Shown: positions 17,305 to 26,882, counted from the first letter of the stretch. The stretch: DNA of 64,000 nt from an uncultured Gammaproteobacteria bacterium (GCA_937992195.1 CALKKV010000003.1:24769-88768); one strand, 5' to 3'. Notes: generated by a model not told the origin, from the sequence alone. Program-made: numbers and translations.

Positions 17305-18492
17305 CTAAGGTCTTTCAGGAATATCGACAAGCTTGCCTCGCGGTATTTCTGCAAGCTTATCGTAAAAAGGGAGTTCTACAAGCTCGGCCTGCTGCACCGA
17401 ACCGTCGCGACAGCCGACCTCGATTTCAGTACCGGGCAGGTGATCTATAGCGTCGAGTAATGCATAACCAATGCCAATGCCAAGGAATGGCGATGTTGCC
17501 CCTGCAGTAACTTTCCCAATGGGCTTGCCGTTAATAGAGATGTCTGCAGAAATAAGCGGTTCTCCTCCAGCACACTTTATGCCGTGAAGTCGTGTCTTGT
17601 CGTTCGCTTTTTCAAGCGCAGCCTTGCCAATAAAGTAACCTTTATCTTTATCAACAAAGCGTCCCAGATTAACTTCGTAAGGTGAGGTGGTGCGATCGAA
17701 ATCAGAACCGGCATTTAAAATACCCGCTTCAATTCGGCGAATGTTCATCGCATCCAATCCAAAAATTTCCATGCCAAATGGTTTTCCTGCTGCCTCCAGA
17801 TGTGCCCACAGTTTATCCGGATCATGATGGGGTTCAGTATAGAACTCCCAACCCAGCTCATTGGTATAGCCGGTTCGAGTAATCACGACTTCTTGTCCAC
17901 CGAGAGAAACTTTGGCGATAGCAAAATAACCAAACGGTTCCGGTAGCTTGCCGGAATCGCTGGCAGCTTCGAGGATTTTCAACGCATTGGGGCCCTGGAC
18001 TTGGGAAACGAATACATCGGGATCGGTGATAGCGATGTCCATTCCGCTGCTGTGCGCCCGCGCCCAACTGTAGAAATCACCGTCAGCCTGGGCGTACCAA
18101 AACTTGTCGGCTTCGAGGCGTAACACAATTCCGTCGACAAGCAGCCCACCGTCCTCATAACAGGCTAGACCGTATGCGCAACGTCCAACTTTCACCTTGG
18201 TCATATCCTTAGTGAAGAGCTTGTCCAGGAGCTTTTCGGCGTCAGGCCCTTCGAATTGTAGGGGATATTCTCCTGTATTCAGTACCGCAGCCTGTTGACG
18301 CAAACGCCAATAACCTTCTTCGGTCGTATGATCATCAAAACAACACGCCATATGGCGTCGGTTATAGACGCAATAATGTGGACCTTTGGGTCTTTCAATT
18401 TCATGGTAAGGATGTCGATTAAGTCCATAGTCCCATCCCGCTCCTGACATACTTGTCAAAAGATCTCTGGTATTGCCGTCGCTGGAGCGCAT
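17305..18492 (-). CDS. GcvT-family tetrahydrofolate aminomethyltransferase-like protein
   Basis: This 395-residue stand-alone GcvT-fold protein has a folate-binding core (VLNTGEYPLQFEGPDAEKLL, RTGYTNELGWEFY, NIRRIEAGILNAGSDFD) and a C-terminal barrel (GKVTAGATSPFLGIGIGYAL). Family members move one-carbon units from amines or sulfonium compounds to tetrahydrofolate; the DMSP demethylase DmdA belongs to the same superfamily. It lacks the fused dehydrogenase seen at 11894. Context suggests demethylation of a betaine, dimethylglycine or DMSP-like compound, but the substrate cannot be assigned. A Met at 18450 is an alternative start. Confidence 0.85.
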   Translation of the reverse strand: MRSSDGNTRDLLTSMSGAGWDYGLNRHPYHEIERPKGPHYCVYNRRHMACCFDDHTTEEGYWRLRQQAAVLNTGEYPLQFEGPDAEKLLDKLFTKDMTKVKVGRCAYGLACYEDGGLLVDGIVLRLEADKFWYAQADGDFYSWARAHSSGMDIAITDPDVFVSQVQGPNALKILEAASDSGKLPEPFGYFAIAKVSLGGQEVVITRTGYTNELGWEFYTEPHHDPDKLWAHLEAAGKPFGMEIFGLDAMNIRRIEAGILNAGSDFDRTTSPYEVNLGRFVDKDKGYFIGKAALEKANDKTRLHGIKCAGGEPLISADISINGKPIGKVTAGATSPFLGIGIGYALLDAIDHLPGTEIEVGCRDGSVQQAELVELPFYDKLAEIPRGKLVDIPERP

Positions 18493-18710
18493 CTATTTTT
18501 CCTCAATGTGCAGAGTTTGGGTAAAAGTCGTATGCCAGATTGTGATATATTTTCTAACGCCTCTAGCTTTTTGCGATAGCTACAAAATACTTATAATCGT
18601 TGCATCGTCAGGAATCAAGATAATTGTATTTACCTGTCAGATAGCGGCGTTAGCGAACTTCTCACGCAAGTTATACATTTGATTGATCGCCCACTTTTTT
18701 ATCGATTAGT

Positions 18711-19859
18711 ATGAAAGAACCACATAAATATGAGGAACGCGTAGTTCCATTGGATTCGGACCGTGAATTCCGGATTGGTGAGGGAAAAATCAGTGGCTAT
18801 AGTGCTCTATTTCTCGGCGCCATGAGTTTGCTCGCGGTACTCGCGTTTCTCTATCCTTCGTATTTGACGACCGCAGAGCTACGTCAGGTATACGATGGTG
18901 AAGATCTTCAAAAGGTCTTGAAGTATGCAATGTATTTTGCATTGTTCTTTGGCGCGCTCACTTTTTGTTTTGGTAAATATCGCCGACTAGGTTCTGCCGG
19001 CATTGTTTTAACTTTAATTGCATTTGGTTTGGGCGGGTATAAAGTGCCTGTAGGCCCGGTTGAGCCGAGGGCACTGTCGTTAGGCGTAGACTGGATGATT
19101 TTGGCTTTTCTTGGGTCGGTGTTTATTTTTATGACCCTTGAAAAACTGTTTCCAAAATATAGAAATCAAGTAATTCTGCGGCCCGGGTGGGGTTTAGATC
19201 TCTGGTATTTCTGCTTAAATCACCTGGCAATTTCGGCAATACTCATCTATGCCAACTACCACATCAGTCATTTTGAATGGGCCTTGAACCCATCTCTACA
19301 GGCCAGCTTTAATGCAATGCCATTGTTTGTCAAAGTGGCTCTGACGATTATCTGTGCTGATTTTGTTCTTTATTGGGAGCATCGTCTTTACCATGAGGTA
19401 AAGGCGCTTTGGCCAGTGCACGCTGTTCACCATTCGGTCGAAAACCTCGATTGGCTGGCTGGCTCCCGCGGCCACTTCTTTCAGGTTTTCACAGAGAGGG
19501 CGATGGTGATGGTGCCGCTTTATCTTCTTGGTGTGGACTCGACGACGTTAAATATTTACGTCACCTTTGCTGCACTTCAGGCGATTTTGATTCACTGTAA
19601 TGTACGTTTTTCGTTTGGTCCCTTGCGCTATATTTTTGTGACACCCCAATTTCATCATTGGCATCACAGCTCAGAGAACCCTGCGATTGATACCAATTAT
19701 TCCGCACATTTGGTTTTGTTTGATTGGTTGTTTAACACGATGCACTTACCAGGAAAACACTGGCCTGTGCAGTACGGCACGACAAAGAAGTTGCCGACAA
19801 CTTATATCGGGCAAACCTTTTACCCTATGACCGCGTTCACCAGAAAACCGAAGGACTAA
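18711..19859 (+). CDS. sterol desaturase/fatty acid hydroxylase superfamily protein
   Basis: This 382-residue membrane protein has several hydrophobic segments (about residues 28-50, 70-90, 120-140 and 160-180) and the di-iron histidine boxes HRLYH (about residue 224), HAVHH (about 237) and HHWHH (about 315). This pattern defines the superfamily, whose members hydroxylate or desaturate fatty acids, sterols or ether lipids with oxygen. The N-terminal third, about 130 residues, is longer than in minimal members. It stands alone, divergent from the GcvT-like gene. The lipid substrate is unknown. Confidence 0.9.
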   Translation: MKEPHKYEERVVPLDSDREFRIGEGKISGYSALFLGAMSLLAVLAFLYPSYLTTAELRQVYDGEDLQKVLKYAMYFALFFGALTFCFGKYRRLGSAGIVLTLIAFGLGGYKVPVGPVEPRALSLGVDWMILAFLGSVFIFMTLEKLFPKYRNQVILRPGWGLDLWYFCLNHLAISAILIYANYHISHFEWALNPSLQASFNAMPLFVKVALTIICADFVLYWEHRLYHEVKALWPVHAVHHSVENLDWLAGSRGHFFQVFTERAMVMVPLYLLGVDSTTLNIYVTFAALQAILIHCNVRFSFGPLRYIFVTPQFHHWHHSSENPAIDTNYSAHLVLFDWLFNTMHLPGKHWPVQYGTTKKLPTTYIGQTFYPMTAFTRKPKD

Positions 19860-19980
19860 GGTCTTATCGAACAGCGGTTTATAGTTATATCAATTTGCCA
19901 GGTGATACTGAATCTATCCCAACAAGTGAATCTGGGCCAGTAAGTAAACCCAAATGTTGCTCGTTGTATTAAAAAGCTAA

Positions 19981-20634
19981 ATGAAAAACAAACAGTTCTC
20001 CCAAGAAGAGCAGTCCGTCATTGAACAGGTGATACAGCTTCGGCGCGATATACGGGGCAATCATTTTACCGATCAGTCTGTCAGCGAAAAAGTCATTGAG
20101 CAAATTCTGTCTGCCGCAGTTTCAGCACCATCGGTGGGATATTCTCAACCGTGGGAGTTTGTGGTGATACGAGACCGACAAATCAAATCAAATATCGCAG
20201 ATATTTTTGCGATTGAAAACGAAAAAGCAAAGCACCAGTTCGATCAAAAAGAATCGATCTACGGGCAGCTGAAGCTGGAGGGCATTTGTGAGGCGCCTGT
20301 CAATATTGCGGTTTTTTATAAACCCGACACATTACCGGTGCTCGGACAAACATCAATGTCCAGTATGGGTGAGTATAGTGTGGTCTGTGCAGTGCAAAAC
20401 ATGTGGCTAATGGCACGCGCGTTAAATGTGGGAGTCGGCTGGGTAAGTATCCTAGATCCCGAACGCGTTAAGGCTGAGTTAGCGGTGCCAAAAGCGAATC
20501 AACTTGTGGCCTATTTATGTGTTGGGTATGTTGATGAGTTCGGCACCAAGCCAGAGCTAGAAATACTAAAGTGGGCTGACCGAAAAGAACAGCATTCCTT
20601 GGTTCATTATGATCGGTACTCGGGGTTGGGTTGA
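19981..20634 (+). CDS. bluB: 5,6-dimethylbenzimidazole synthase BluB
   Basis: This 217-residue nitroreductase-fold protein has the BluB hallmarks: LRRDIRGNHF at the start, AAVSAPSVGYSQPWEF for FMN binding, LKLEGICEAPVNIAVF, and MWLMARALNVGVGWVSI. BluB destroys FMNH2 with oxygen to make 5,6-dimethylbenzimidazole, the lower ligand of cobalamin, and so works only in aerobes. Its presence near a corrinoid-dependent methyltransferase set fits a high B12 demand. The gene stands alone. The oxidoreductase assignment is firm, and the BluB subtype is well supported by these motifs. Confidence 0.9.
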   Translation: MKNKQFSQEEQSVIEQVIQLRRDIRGNHFTDQSVSEKVIEQILSAAVSAPSVGYSQPWEFVVIRDRQIKSNIADIFAIENEKAKHQFDQKESIYGQLKLEGICEAPVNIAVFYKPDTLPVLGQTSMSSMGEYSVVCAVQNMWLMARALNVGVGWVSILDPERVKAELAVPKANQLVAYLCVGYVDEFGTKPELEILKWADRKEQHSLVHYDRYSGLG

Positions 20635-20981
20635 ACGTATCTCATAACTTTTCATTCCTTCAATCACTTTGTGTTTGGTACAGTGGAATTAGATCGGTAC
20701 AATATTGGTCCAATACAGGGGTGCATGTTCGGGTGCGTGGTACCGATAGTCGTTTGCGCGACGGCGAGACTGTTGCCTGAAAAAGGTAGTATAGCTGACC
20801 GGGATATGCGGGAAGCGAATCATCGATAATTCAATGGATTCGCTTGCGATGGTCTGTGATTGGTATAAAGCGTGTGCTTTCACTGACCTGTAAATTTCTA
20901 TAGTATCTCGGTTAAGCTGTACACATTAAATGCGGCAGAAGTCGCAGAAACTAAAACCAGCACACCACTTGGAGAATACTT
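20635..20981. promoter_or_regulatory. intergenic region with two long inverted repeats
   Basis: ATCGGTAC (20693-20700) pairs with GTACCGAT (20740-20747) and encloses a smaller palindrome, TATTGG-T-CCAATA (20703-20715). Further on, AAGCGAATC (20813-20821) pairs perfectly with GATTCGCTT (20837-20845) across 15 bases. A minus-strand 64-codon frame (20689-20883) covers the region but has a GTG start and no recognisable domain. The structures may be a leader RNA or operators of the downstream binding-protein gene. The start of that gene has a clear GGAGAA ribosome site. Confidence 0.4.
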
Positions 20982-21935
20982 ATGAAGCTATCAAAAAATA
21001 AATCTGTCCGTGCAATGATGATTGCCGGATGTGTTTCTTTGCTCACGGCAACCGGCGTTGCAAAAGCAGCGGACAGCACACAACCTATCGTTATACCGAT
21101 CCACAACTGGTCGAGCCAAATTGTTATGGCTTATGTGCTCGGTGGCATGTTCGAAAAAATGGGTAGCAACGTTGAATACGTACCCGCAGATTCTCAGGCT
21201 GTTTATGAGTCAATCAGAAATGGTGATGTCACGATTTCCCATGAGGTATGGCAGTCGACTTTTGGTAAGTCTTTCTACAACGCAATGGAAAAAGGCGGTG
21301 TAATCGACGCGGGAACACACTCTGCAACGACGCTCGAGGAAATGGGTGTTCCGAACTGGGTTATTGAGCAAAACTTGTGCCCGGGTCTTCCAAACTGGGA
21401 AGCGCTGAAGGATTGCCATGCAAACTTCACTACCCCAGATTCTGATGGCAAAGGTCGTTGGTTAGAAGGTCCACAAAGCTGGCATGGTGATCTGATGCCT
21501 GAGCGTCTCGAAGCACTGGGCTTGGCTGACAAGTGGACTGTTAAGTTTGCCGGTGGCGCTGATGCACTATGGACCGAGCTTGCATCTGCAAAAAAGGAAG
21601 GTCGCGGTACCATCGTCTTTAACTGGACGCCGAATTTCACAGATGCCGACGGTTTTACTTTTATTGAGTTTCCACCTTATGAAGAAGGCTGCAGAATAGC
21701 TGATGGTGGTGATGGTAAATGTGGTTCGCCTAAAGGCTGGTTGAAAAAGGCAGCGAACTATAAGTTCCCTAAAACCCATCCTGCGGCCTACACCGCTTTC
21801 TCAAAAGTTTCATTTTCCACTCAGCAGATTGGTGAAATGGCAGCTTTAGTTGATACAGATAAGATGGATCACAAAGATGCGGCTGCTAAATGGCTGGCTG
21901 ATAATGAATCTGTTTGGATGCCTTGGACTAAGTAA
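20982..21935 (+). CDS. glycine betaine/proline-type ABC substrate-binding protein (system 2)
   Basis: This 317-residue periplasmic OpuAC/ProX-type binding protein has a signal peptide (ending VAKAAD). Conserved segments include IPIHNWSSQIVMAYVLGGMF, VTISHEVWQSTFGKSF, CPGLPNWEALKDC and IVFNWTPNFTDADGF. It is a clear relative of the protein at 8854. It is followed by a strong terminator and then by the ATPase and permease genes. That spacing gives the binding protein its own abundant transcript, with read-through for the membrane parts, an arrangement common for ABC systems. Confidence 0.92.
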   Translation: MKLSKNKSVRAMMIAGCVSLLTATGVAKAADSTQPIVIPIHNWSSQIVMAYVLGGMFEKMGSNVEYVPADSQAVYESIRNGDVTISHEVWQSTFGKSFYNAMEKGGVIDAGTHSATTLEEMGVPNWVIEQNLCPGLPNWEALKDCHANFTTPDSDGKGRWLEGPQSWHGDLMPERLEALGLADKWTVKFAGGADALWTELASAKKEGRGTIVFNWTPNFTDADGFTFIEFPPYEEGCRIADGGDGKCGSPKGWLKKAANYKFPKTHPAAYTAFSKVSFSTQQIGEMAALVDTDKMDHKDAAAKWLADNESVWMPWTK

Positions 21936-22000
21936 GGCAATAGCACAGGCGAGTAGTCCAGACTAATCGGACAAAAATCGTTTGCAATTTGTTTGATAGA

Positions 22001-22035
22001 ACCCCCTGGCGTCACGGCACCCCAGGGGGTTTTTT
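22001..22035 (+). terminator. rho-independent terminator after binding-protein gene
   Basis: ACCCCCTGG (22001-22009) pairs with CCAGGGGGT (22022-22030), a 9-bp GC-rich stem with a 12-base loop, followed by a run of T. It lies 66 bases after the stop codon and before the ATPase gene, so it probably attenuates transcription into the rest of the operon. Confidence 0.9.
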
Positions 22036-22122
22036 AATTTACTATGGTTTTTATTCACTGCAGTATAATATGCGGTGCTATCTAGCTCCATTTATAAATT
22101 TTGATTTTAGAAAATAACAACA

Positions 22123-23193
22123 ATGTCTGAAGGAAATGCGAATTCAAGCGACGCATTGATTCGCTGTGAGTCGGTATTCAAGATTTTTGGTGATCAAGCC
22201 AAGAGTTTGCTTCAAAGCTCGGGTGGTGTGGTAGACGCCGCAAAGTTTGAACAAGCAGGTTGTATCGTTGGTGTAAACAATGCCAACTTTGAAGTGCACC
22301 AGGGTGAGTTACTAATCGTCATGGGGCTGTCTGGCTCAGGCAAGTCGACGCTACTGCGTTGTATCTCTCGTCTCACTGACGCCACTGCCGGGAATATCTA
22401 TATTGAAGGTGAAGATATTCTCAAGATGAACAATAAGCAGCTAATTGAATTGCGACGTAGCAAGATGGGCATGGTGTTTCAAAGCTTTGCTCTCTTGCCG
22501 CATAAAACAGTTGTCGAGAATATTGCCTTTCCACTTCAGGTCAAAGGGATCAGTACCAAAGAGAGTATTGCTCGTGCCCAAGAGATGATCGACCTGGTGA
22601 GTCTGTCGGGTCGGGAGAATTACTTTCCGCGACAGCTTTCAGGCGGCCAGCAGCAGCGCGTAGGTATCGCTCGATCATTAGCCATTGAGCCAGATATTTG
22701 GTTTTTGGACGAACCGTTCTCAGCGCTAGACCCGCTGATTAGAAAAGAAATGCAAGATGAGTTTTTGCGCCTTCAGGGTGTGCTAAGCAAGACTATCTTA
22801 TTCGTCACTCATGATTTTGATGAGGCGCTGCGACTGGCTGATCGCATTGCTATTATGAAAGACGGAGTAATTGAGCAGTTAGATACGCCCGCAAATATAG
22901 TGCTGAACCCTGCTACCGAATACGTCCGCAAGTTCACCGAAGAAGTGCCTCGAGAAAAAGTCTTGAAGATTGAATCGGTGATGGATCCATATGATTCAAC
23001 GGAAACGCTTAGCGACTTCACGGTTCCGCATGACGCGATCATTGAAACTGTGGCTGAAGCAGTGCTAACGGCAGGAAAACCGGTTGGTGTGATCAACTCT
23101 GATGGAGAGACCGTTGGGGTATTACATTCTTCCAAGATTATCGGCATTCTTTTTGGCGGTCGTTCTCCAGAAGTTACTGAGCAAAGCGCGTGA
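22123..23193 (+). CDS. glycine betaine/proline ABC transporter ATPase
   Basis: This 356-residue ProV/OpuAA-type ATPase has Walker A GLSGSGKST (residues 68-76), Q-loop FQSFALLPHKTV, signature LSGGQQQR (172-179), Walker B with D196-E197 (IWFLDEPFSALDPL) and switch His in FVTHDFDEAL. The N-terminal extension before the first strand (FKIFGDQAKSLLQSS) is typical of the betaine branch. The C-terminal 100 residues form a partial CBS-like regulatory region. It is the only ATPase in the window for either betaine system. Its stop overlaps the permease start (GTGA). Confidence 0.95.
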   Translation: MSEGNANSSDALIRCESVFKIFGDQAKSLLQSSGGVVDAAKFEQAGCIVGVNNANFEVHQGELLIVMGLSGSGKSTLLRCISRLTDATAGNIYIEGEDILKMNNKQLIELRRSKMGMVFQSFALLPHKTVVENIAFPLQVKGISTKESIARAQEMIDLVSLSGRENYFPRQLSGGQQQRVGIARSLAIEPDIWFLDEPFSALDPLIRKEMQDEFLRLQGVLSKTILFVTHDFDEALRLADRIAIMKDGVIEQLDTPANIVLNPATEYVRKFTEEVPREKVLKIESVMDPYDSTETLSDFTVPHDAIIETVAEAVLTAGKPVGVINSDGETVGVLHSSKIIGILFGGRSPEVTEQSA

Positions 23194-25250
23194 TCGAAGC
23201 GCTAAAACAAAGGAAGTATCTGCAGTTTATTTTACTGCTGTTGGTGTTTGCTATTCTGTGTTTGATCATTGCGCCATCTGATTCAAACTACCTGTGGAGA
23301 CTTCCGCCGCTGATCAAACAACTGCCGTTTATTATCAATGACTCGGTAGATTTTGCGATGTTTGAGTGGATGCCGATTGATGTCTACGACCCGGATATCG
23401 AAGAGTACGAAAAAAAGCCACTGTTAAAGGAAATGACTCGGGTTTCTTCCGGATTCATTTTATTTATGATCGAGTTGATCAGAGAGATTTTACTGGGTGG
23501 CGTTAAGACCATCGTGACCTTTATGGGTTGGGACTGGGCGACAGAAAACGAATGGGCGAGATGGCCTGCACTACCTTGGACTATTGTCGCGGGCGGTGTT
23601 GCTGTTCTGGGGTATGCCTTAAGCGGTTGGCGATTAGCATTATTTGCTGGTTTAGCGTTTACCTATATTGCGGTGTTTGGGCAGTGGGAACCATCGATGC
23701 AGACGCTGTCCTTTGTATTGATTGCTGCACCTGTCTCGGTGATGCTTGGGCTTTTCCTGGGGGTATGTGCGTTTCGCAGCAGTAAGGTTGAAACAGTACT
23801 GAATCCGCTACTGAATATGGCACAAATTGTGCCGCACTTTTCGTATCTCATACCGGTGATGGTTTTCTTTGGTATTGGAGATCATGCGGGCGCGATTGCG
23901 ACCATCATTTTTGCCACACCACCGATGGTGCGGCTAGTATTGTTGGGCCTCAAGAAGGTGCCTCCAGAAGTCGGCGAAGCCGGGCTGATGAGCGGCTGTA
24001 ATAACTGGCAGTTGCTAACAAAAGTACTCATCCCCTCAGCGCGAAGAGATATTCTGATTGGGGTAAATCAGGTCATTATGCAATGCCTGGCAATGGTTGT
24101 GATTGCCTCGCTCATTGGCGCAAAGGGCCTTGGCAATGATTTACTGATTGCTTTGAATCGATTGCGTATTGGCCTAGCACTGGAAATCGGAGTCTGTATT
24201 GTCCTGATAGCAATTGTGCTCGATCGTTTGTCGTTAGCTTGGGCAAATAAACAAACTGACTATTTTGCAGATTTATCTTTTAAAGAAAGACACAAGCATT
24301 CGTTAATATTTGGTGCAGTCTTTTTTGCTGGCGTGGCACTGGCCGGACTTGGTTCCTTAATCTTTAAGGAAGGATTCAACTATCTATACTTGATTCCGCA
24401 TAACAAAGGGATCACTACAGAAAACTTCTGGCAGGCCGGGGTAGACTGGATCTGGGATACCTTTTTCTACTCGTTAAAGAGTTTTAATGAATGGCTGATC
24501 GTAGAGGTGTTGTTGCCCGTTAAAAATGCCTATCTTTCGATGCCTGTTGTGGCGACATTTGCGCTGACTATGGGGATTGGGTTTATAGTTGGTGGTATCC
24601 GTTCGGCATTAATTATTGGCGGACTGCTCCTATTTATCGCGTTAACGGAATGGTGGGATCGAGCGTTGATTACGGCATACCTTGTGACAGTAAGCGTGAT
24701 GATTTCAATGACAATTGGTATTGTCGTTGGCACATTGTGCGCGCAACACCCGGCATCGAGTCGATTTATTTTGACTTATTGCGATACGTTTCAGACATTC
24801 CCGTCGTTCATTTATCTGATCCCGGTGATGATGTTGTTCGGGGTAACAGACACTTCGGTGTTGATTGCAATTGTTGTTTACTCGACGATTCCGGCACTAA
24901 GGTATACCGTTGAAGGATTGCATGCAGTACCTGAGTCTTTACACGAGGCTGGTTCGATGTCTGGTGTGAATCGTCTTCAGCGTTGGTTATTTATCGAGCT
25001 TCCGATTTCGTTTCCACACATGGCGCTTGGTGTTAATCAAACGGTGGTGTTCGCACTGTCGATGGTCATTATTGGTGCAATGATTGGTACCGATGACCTT
25101 GGTCAACTCATACTAGGGGCCTTATCTGAGAAAAATGGCGTAGGCAATGGATTGGTGCTTGGACTGTGCGTGGCTTTTATTGGACTGGCAATTGATCAAG
25201 TTATTCGCACTTGGGCAAGCCAGCGCAAACAGGCTTTGGGTTTAGACTAG
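23190..25250 (+). CDS. tandem-fused betaine ABC permease (system 2)
   Basis: This 686-residue membrane protein contains two ProW-type permease domains in tandem, like the one at 9902. The two ATPase-docking loops are EAGLMSGCNNWQLLTKVLIP in the first half and EAGSMSGVNRLQRWLFIELP in the second. It starts with GTG at 23190, overlapping the ATPase stop by four bases, so translation is coupled. Together with the genes at 20982 and 22123 it forms a complete transporter, presumably for glycine betaine or a similar compatible solute. Confidence 0.93.
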   Translation: MIEALKQRKYLQFILLLLVFAILCLIIAPSDSNYLWRLPPLIKQLPFIINDSVDFAMFEWMPIDVYDPDIEEYEKKPLLKEMTRVSSGFILFMIELIREILLGGVKTIVTFMGWDWATENEWARWPALPWTIVAGGVAVLGYALSGWRLALFAGLAFTYIAVFGQWEPSMQTLSFVLIAAPVSVMLGLFLGVCAFRSSKVETVLNPLLNMAQIVPHFSYLIPVMVFFGIGDHAGAIATIIFATPPMVRLVLLGLKKVPPEVGEAGLMSGCNNWQLLTKVLIPSARRDILIGVNQVIMQCLAMVVIASLIGAKGLGNDLLIALNRLRIGLALEIGVCIVLIAIVLDRLSLAWANKQTDYFADLSFKERHKHSLIFGAVFFAGVALAGLGSLIFKEGFNYLYLIPHNKGITTENFWQAGVDWIWDTFFYSLKSFNEWLIVEVLLPVKNAYLSMPVVATFALTMGIGFIVGGIRSALIIGGLLLFIALTEWWDRALITAYLVTVSVMISMTIGIVVGTLCAQHPASSRFILTYCDTFQTFPSFIYLIPVMMLFGVTDTSVLIAIVVYSTIPALRYTVEGLHAVPESLHEAGSMSGVNRLQRWLFIELPISFPHMALGVNQTVVFALSMVIIGAMIGTDDLGQLILGALSEKNGVGNGLVLGLCVAFIGLAIDQVIRTWASQRKQALGLD

Positions 25251-25294
25251 ATTGCGCTTAAGTTCTTGAAAGCCATCCAAGACAGGCAGTTAAC

Positions 25295-25936
25295 TTAGTA
25301 CTCTGGGTTTGCTATCCAGCTTTGGTAGACCGCCTGAACACTTGGTCTCAATAGTACTTTGTCCGCAATTCGTTTGACGTTTGGAAATTCGTTTACGTCA
25401 GGATGCCCGAGATATTGTCTGAGCCATGTTGTCAGCATAAATAGATAAATGTCGACTGCGCTGAATTGTTCTCCAAGAGTCCAATGGTTGGAACCGATCT
25501 GATCATCAATTACTTGCCATGTTTCTCGCAGACGTCGAATGCCTCTGCTTTGTGCGCTAGCTTCGTGTTCTTTAGTGTCTGCAAATCTATCGGGGTAGTA
25601 AGTCAATTGAAATGCGTTTTGCACCGAGTTTGAAAAGTACACCAGCGTTTGCAGATAGATACCCCTTTCAGGCGTGTCGAACTTAGGAGCAAGTCCAGCT
25701 TCTGAATGGCGGTCGCACAGAAAAATGGTAATTGCTGCTGCTTCATACATTGCACCAGAATCCCATTCGATCACGGGCAGCCAGCCATTAGGGTTAACTG
25801 CTACTTGCTTTGCCGGGCGAGGAAGTGATCGGTCGACTGTCGAATCTATAAGTTGATAGGGAGCCTGAAGTTCCTCCAGTATTACTCTAATCCCCATAGA
25901 AGCGGTTTTCTTCGCGTAGTAAAGTTTATAGGTCAT
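25295..25936 (-). CDS. glutathione S-transferase family protein
   Basis: This 213-residue GST-fold protein begins MTYKLYYAKKTASMGIRVIL. It has the cis-Pro strand NPNGWLPVIEWDSGAMYEAA and a helical C-terminal domain with the capping segment FSAVDIYLFMLTTWL. Substrate and true enzymatic role are unknown. It converges on the transporter operon and has no clear partner. Confidence 0.88.
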   Translation of the reverse strand: MTYKLYYAKKTASMGIRVILEELQAPYQLIDSTVDRSLPRPAKQVAVNPNGWLPVIEWDSGAMYEAAAITIFLCDRHSEAGLAPKFDTPERGIYLQTLVYFSNSVQNAFQLTYYPDRFADTKEHEASAQSRGIRRLRETWQVIDDQIGSNHWTLGEQFSAVDIYLFMLTTWLRQYLGHPDVNEFPNVKRIADKVLLRPSVQAVYQSWIANPEY

Positions 25937-26073
25937 TCGAAATAGTTTTAGATTGTCGGGGTTAGGTATGTTTAAAGAGCAATCGATATTTGAATTATGA
26001 ACTTTATAAACGAAAGCGCTTCGCTCTCAGAGTATAATTTCTGCGCAGACTTCAACCGTAATGAGATTCTGAA

Positions 26074-26808
26074 TTGAAAATACTTGTTTGGCAATACAAT
26101 GTAAAAAGCAATCGACCTTACGATCAGGGGTTCGAAGAGATCGCTGCTTGCTCAATACAGACGGTTGCGCGATATGCTGAAAAGATTGGAGCCGATCATA
26201 TTGTCGAAACAACGCCTACGTTATTTGATGATACAAAGAATTTTCCAGGAGTGGATTACTTTACGTTTATGCAGGATAGTCGATACGACAAGTACGACTT
26301 CCATATTAAGTTTGACGCGGATTTCCTTATCGGACCAAAGTTTCCCGACCTGAGTAAGACGCATTATGACTTGGTTGGGATTCCAGGTTATGGCAGATCG
26401 GCCTGGCGTGACGACTGGTATGAAACCCATGAGCGCACCTGGGAGAACTTCGGACTGGATTACGAAAAATGGAGAGAGAACTATATTCTTGCAGGCCTTT
26501 GTGGCTTTACGCGAAGTACCAAAGAATGGCTTAAAGAAGCGATTGATGATGAGATTGTTGAGCTGTTCAGCAACTGTAAGAATCCTGCAATGATCCAGCG
26601 GGACAAAAGTTTTAAGTGGTCGATAACTGAACAATCGTATATTAACTATCTTCTTTATCACTCGCAGTTAAAGATCCAGGTTCTGCGTTACAGAATGCGG
26701 CCGGATATGCTGATCTATCACGCAGGCCCACGCATTCCGGAACAAATAGAACGGTATAAGAAACTAACCGCTGAGATACTGGAGATGTGGGATGCAAGTG
26801 AAAACTGA
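26074..26808 (+). CDS. glycosyltransferase-like protein
   Basis: This 244-residue protein begins at a TTG. Its opening strand (MKILVWQYN) and the segment YDFHIKFDADFLIGPKFPD, with a DxD-like FDAD, suggest a GT-A nucleotide-sugar transferase fold. A conserved-looking aromatic region follows (GYGRSAWRDDWYETHERTW), then ILAGLCGFTRSTKEWL. No signal peptide or membrane span is seen. The donor and acceptor are unknown, and the family call rests on fold-like features only. Confidence 0.55.
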   Translation: MKILVWQYNVKSNRPYDQGFEEIAACSIQTVARYAEKIGADHIVETTPTLFDDTKNFPGVDYFTFMQDSRYDKYDFHIKFDADFLIGPKFPDLSKTHYDLVGIPGYGRSAWRDDWYETHERTWENFGLDYEKWRENYILAGLCGFTRSTKEWLKEAIDDEIVELFSNCKNPAMIQRDKSFKWSITEQSYINYLLYHSQLKIQVLRYRMRPDMLIYHAGPRIPEQIERYKKLTAEILEMWDASEN

Positions 26809-26857
26809 TTTCCTACGGTTTCTTGAGATGAATTAAGGGCGTCCCCGTTAACCAGGT

Positions 26858-26882
26858 TCTGCAACGGATTTCTGGCACTGAC
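26858..26882 (+). repeat. 25-bp direct repeat, left copy
   Basis: The 25 bases from 26858 (begin TCTGCAACGGATTTC, end TGGCACTGAC) recur without a mismatch at 31187-31211. The two copies bracket the VIT-VWA/rhombosortase module. The left copy lies in a 228-bp non-coding gap, while the right one forms the last codons of a gene. Confidence 0.85.

Noticed and set aside
20689..20883. Minus-strand 64-codon frame between bluB and the second binding-protein gene.
   Set aside because: GTG start, no domain, and the region is dominated by inverted repeats. Kept only as an alternative explanation.
26120..26145. GGTTCGAAG, which resembles the T-arm of a tRNA.
   Set aside because: It is inside the glycosyltransferase-like coding frame, and no acceptor or anticodon stem can be paired around it.
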